Source: Caryophanales bacterium UBA4100
GTDB taxonomy: Bacteria; Bacillota; Bacilli; Paenibacillales; UBA4045
Direction: 5' to 3'
Assembly (NCBI GenBank): GCA_002383285.1
Contig: DFXU01000081.1
Coordinates: 7,096 to 22,881 of the forward strand
DNA: 15,786 nt
Both the position numbers and the translations under genes were made by a program. Positions 13,669-15,786 of this stretch are shown here, one piece after another (the stretch's first letter is position 1; each line of letters starts with the position of its first letter). The notes below the pieces were generated by a model, which saw only the letters and a program-made list of their open reading frames with translations, did no database searches and had not been told where the DNA came from.

Positions 13669-15027
13669 CTATTTGTTTGTCGCATTCCAAGCCTTATCCC
13701 ATGTTTCGCGATAGGCTTTGGCGAAGTCAATGGACTCCTTGTATTTGCCTACTAATAATTCCTGAACCATTCGACCTGCATCATCACCAGAGAACCCTGA
13801 CGGCACATCACTGAATGCGATGTTCACACCGGTGCCCAGCGCTGCTGTTACTTGATCCTTAAGAGGACCCCAATCTGCTGTAACATCAATGAAGGCAGGA
13901 GCGGTCTTCGTAAATTCACTGTAAGCCTTCAAATTCTCTACAGTGAATAAGAATTCCAAGAATTTCTTAGCTTCCTCCGGATACTTCGAATCGGTGGTGA
14001 TTGCATATCGTGAGTCGTCGGCTGAGATAATCGTTGGTTGTGTACCTTCGACGATAGGAGGAAAGGGACTAAAGCCAATATCATTCGCCATATCTGGGTT
14101 TAGTGTTAATAGATCGCCCAGCACCCAAATTCCCTGACTAATGACCGCTGCTTTACCAGTAGCGAACGCTTCCTTCTGATTGTCATAAGTAGCTGTAACT
14201 ATGTCTTTATTGAATAGCCCCGCTTTTTGGAGCTCTAATATTCGCATGGCGAATGTGTCCATGCTGCCACCTGGAGCGTCAAATTTCAGCTTATCGCTCT
14301 CATTGTTAATAAGTGCTTTACGAGAGTCGTATACGCCATATTCTTGTTTAATCACGCCGTGTGCCAAGAATTCAATCAGATGATTAAGCGTCCAAGCTTC
14401 TTTACCTGCTAAGAACATCGGTACTACATCAGGCTTCTGTGCTTTAATTGCATCTAGGTTAGCGCGGAAATCAGCCCATGTTAGTGCCTCCTTCAGCCCA
14501 AGCTCAGCGAATATTTTTTTGTTATAGAAAATCCCTGCTGTAGTTACGTTCGTTGCAACCCTGAATTGCTTGCCAGTCTTAATGTCTGTTGATAATTCCT
14601 TAATAGAGGGGAGAACTCGGCTCCAGAAGGCCTCGTTAGAGAGATCAAGATATCTGCCTTGATCAATATAATCCTGTTCAGATACGGTTGTAATGTCGGG
14701 AACGTCACCGGAGGCGAATTTGACCTTAATGACATTGCTTGCTTCCTTCTGATATTCCTGTTCGACGATAATACCTGGATTCTGTTCGTTGAACTTGGCG
14801 ATTAGATCGTTCATGAAGTCTACGGTTTCTATCTTTCCTGTGAAGAACTTCAGCTTAACAGGATCCTTGCTTGGTTCTGCATCTGCCTTTGTCTCTGCTT
14901 TTGGCTGTACCTCAGATTTCGCAGGCGCTTGATTCGTTGCATTATTATTTGAATTATTCCCACAGCCAACAGCAAGTCCTACGATGAATACGAAACAGAG
15001 AAGCAATGTTACCCCTTTTTTGATCAC
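13669..15027 (-). CDS. sugar ABC transporter substrate-binding lipoprotein (family 1, MalE-like)
   Basis: This lipid-anchored extracellular protein captures the sugar for the MalFG-type permeases that follow. The 452-residue product starts with a lipoprotein signal; the lipobox LAVGC places the lipidated Cys at residue 22. An Asn/Ala/Lys-rich linker follows, then a family-1 solute-binding fold (KLKFFTGKIETVDFMNDLIA at its start, ITTVSEQDYIDQGRYLDLS further on). The frame is open to ATG 15087, but GTG 15027 is preferred: GGAGG lies 8 bases upstream (complement of 15036-15040), and this gives a normal short basic signal peptide instead of a 20-residue extension. It is the first gene of the uptake operon. 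The substrate is inferred to be an alpha-1,6-linked gluco-oligosaccharide from the GH66 gene in the same operon. Confidence 0.9.
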   Translation of the reverse strand: MIKKGVTLLLCFVFIVGLAVGCGNNSNNNATNQAPAKSEVQPKAETKADAEPSKDPVKLKFFTGKIETVDFMNDLIAKFNEQNPGIIVEQEYQKEASNVIKVKFASGDVPDITTVSEQDYIDQGRYLDLSNEAFWSRVLPSIKELSTDIKTGKQFRVATNVTTAGIFYNKKIFAELGLKEALTWADFRANLDAIKAQKPDVVPMFLAGKEAWTLNHLIEFLAHGVIKQEYGVYDSRKALINNESDKLKFDAPGGSMDTFAMRILELQKAGLFNKDIVTATYDNQKEAFATGKAAVISQGIWVLGDLLTLNPDMANDIGFSPFPPIVEGTQPTIISADDSRYAITTDSKYPEEAKKFLEFLFTVENLKAYSEFTKTAPAFIDVTADWGPLKDQVTAALGTGVNIAFSDVPSGFSGDDAGRMVQELLVGKYKESIDFAKAYRETWDKAWNATNK

Positions 15028-15173
15028 TTGTTGTTCCTCCCTTTTCTGCATAAAGTTTTTAAAGTGTTTAGCTATGTTTGTCGACATCTCTATCGTAATG
15101 GAGTTGACGCGATCCTGAAATACCGCTTTTCAATGATTATGGTACGGTTTTTTACACTTCTGCGATTTGTTCT

Positions 15174-15201
15174 TTTACATGAACAGGCGCTCTGCTATAT
15201 T
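15174..15201 (+). promoter_or_regulatory. sigma-A-type promoter for the divergent sensor gene
   Basis: TTTACA (15174-15179) and TATATT (15196-15201) are 16 bp apart, just upstream of the ribosome binding site GGAGGT (15215-15220) and the ATG at 15226. The divergent gap 15028-15225 must also hold the operon promoter on the other strand. I found only a weak candidate there (TACGAT as -10 with a poor -35), as expected for an activator-dependent promoter. Confidence 0.55.
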
Positions 15202-15225
15202 GAGGTTGAGAGGCGGAGGTTAATC

Positions 15226-15786
15226 ATGCGAATTCGTGCATTCGTTGAATGGAGCATCAAGCTGAAATTACTAATAATGACAGCAGGCATAATTCTCAGC
15301 TCTGTTTTTCTTGTATCGGCTTTATCCTATATGCAATATACAAGGGACTTCAGTCATCAATCATCAGATAGGATTGATCAGATCATCGAGCAGGTTTCTA
15401 TTAATATTGACACGTATCTCGATGATTTGTTCCGATTGTCATTATCTCCCTATCGGAATGATGCTGTAATGAAAGCATTGGATCGCTCCGAGCGTGACTC
15501 GGAAATCCGCCAATTGGAGAAACGATGGATGATTGAACAGTTTCTCGACGATATGATGATTATTCCTAGGAAGGACATATGGGGAGTCATGCTTCTAACA
15601 GACGATATCTACTATAGTGGTAGAATAAATCCGGGTTCATTCGGTATAGAGGATTATCGTCAATTCGATTGGTTTCAGGCTGCGTTAAAAACTCAGGATC
15701 CAATATATGTTCCAACCGATAATCAGCTAGACTCAGGCCTGCGGGATGTGCAGCTATTCTCGATTGTAAAGCAAATTCGCAGCACT
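15226..15786 (+). CDS. membrane sensor, probable YesM-type histidine kinase (partial, N-terminal 187 residues)
   Basis: The gene is cut by the right edge; I translated it by hand. The fragment starts MRIRAFVEWSIKLKLLIMTA, with a membrane segment at about residues 15-35. An extracellular region follows with a helical start (DRIDQIIEQVSINIDTYLDD) and a cache-like sensor (DDIYYSGRINPG, QFDWFQAALKTQDPIYVP). This layout is typical of YesM-like histidine kinases that, with a YesN/AraC-type response regulator, control sugar uptake operons in Paenibacillus. The kinase part lies outside the window, so the class is inferred from the N-terminus and position. It is transcribed divergently from the transporter operon, which it probably regulates. 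The start is supported by GGAGGT at 15215-15220. Confidence 0.75.
   Translation, partial: MRIRAFVEWSIKLKLLIMTAGIILSSVFLVSALSYMQYTRDFSHQSSDRIDQIIEQVSINIDTYLDDLFRLSLSPYRNDAVMKALDRSERDSEIRQLEKRWMIEQFLDDMMIIPRKDIWGVMLLTDDIYYSGRINPGSFGIEDYRQFDWFQAALKTQDPIYVPTDNQLDSGLRDVQLFSIVKQIRST

Noticed and set aside
15028..15087. N-terminal extension of the sugar-binding lipoprotein from ATG 15087
   Set aside because: It would put 20 polar residues before the signal peptide and covers the ribosome binding site of the GTG at 15027.
1..15786. CRISPR arrays, tRNA/rRNA genes, insertion sequences, phage or attachment-site signals
   Set aside because: I saw no spaced direct repeats, no cloverleaf-like tRNA sequence, no transposase or integrase reading frame and no IS-type terminal repeats.

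Overview
This window looks like chromosomal DNA from a spore-forming Bacillota bacterium, most likely Paenibacillus or a close relative. The evidence is strong AGGAGG-type ribosome binding sites, sigma-A-like promoters, a LysM plus Gmad2 (spore-germination immunoglobulin-like) protein, a soluble PAS histidine kinase of the sporulation-kinase type, and a carbohydrate ABC cassette next to a cache-type membrane sensor. This is inference from gene content; no rRNA or other taxonomic marker is present.

Left part (1-2276): the start of a lipoprotein substrate-binding protein of the NMT1/SsuA/ThiY type runs off the left edge on the minus strand. Facing away from it is a decayed sulfatase gene, of which the start codon, ribosome binding site and first ~31 family-like codons survive. 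An intact intracellular GH51 alpha-L-arabinofuranosidase follows. Its stop lies 2 bases from the stop of a minus-strand two-gene unit (2279-3848): a membrane-anchored coiled-coil protein and a membrane-anchored phosphodiester glycosidase (NAGPA domain).

Middle part (4023-7946): a plus-strand run of a triple-LysM/Gmad2 protein, DNA topoisomerase III (topB) and a membrane-anchored trypsin-like serine protease without a PDZ domain.

Regulatory highlight (7959-10110): a sigma-A-like promoter (TTGACT, 17 bp, TATAAT) is followed by a class I cyclic-di-GMP (GEMM-I) riboswitch, an intrinsic terminator and a possible competing antiterminator. Downstream is a soluble three-PAS histidine kinase resembling the kinases that feed the Spo0A phosphorelay. 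No response regulator lies beside it. The arrangement suggests that c-di-GMP controls synthesis of a sporulation-type kinase.

Right part (10141-15786): a minus-strand operon for uptake and intracellular breakdown of an alpha-glucan oligosaccharide: a substrate-binding lipoprotein, two MalFG-type permeases and a signal-less GH66 (dextranase/CITase family) enzyme. There is no ATPase in the window, so a shared MsmX-type ATPase is likely. A 13-bp hairpin lies between the binding-protein gene and the first permease gene. Divergently transcribed is the start of a membrane sensor resembling YesM-type histidine kinases, the probable sugar sensor, cut by the right edge.
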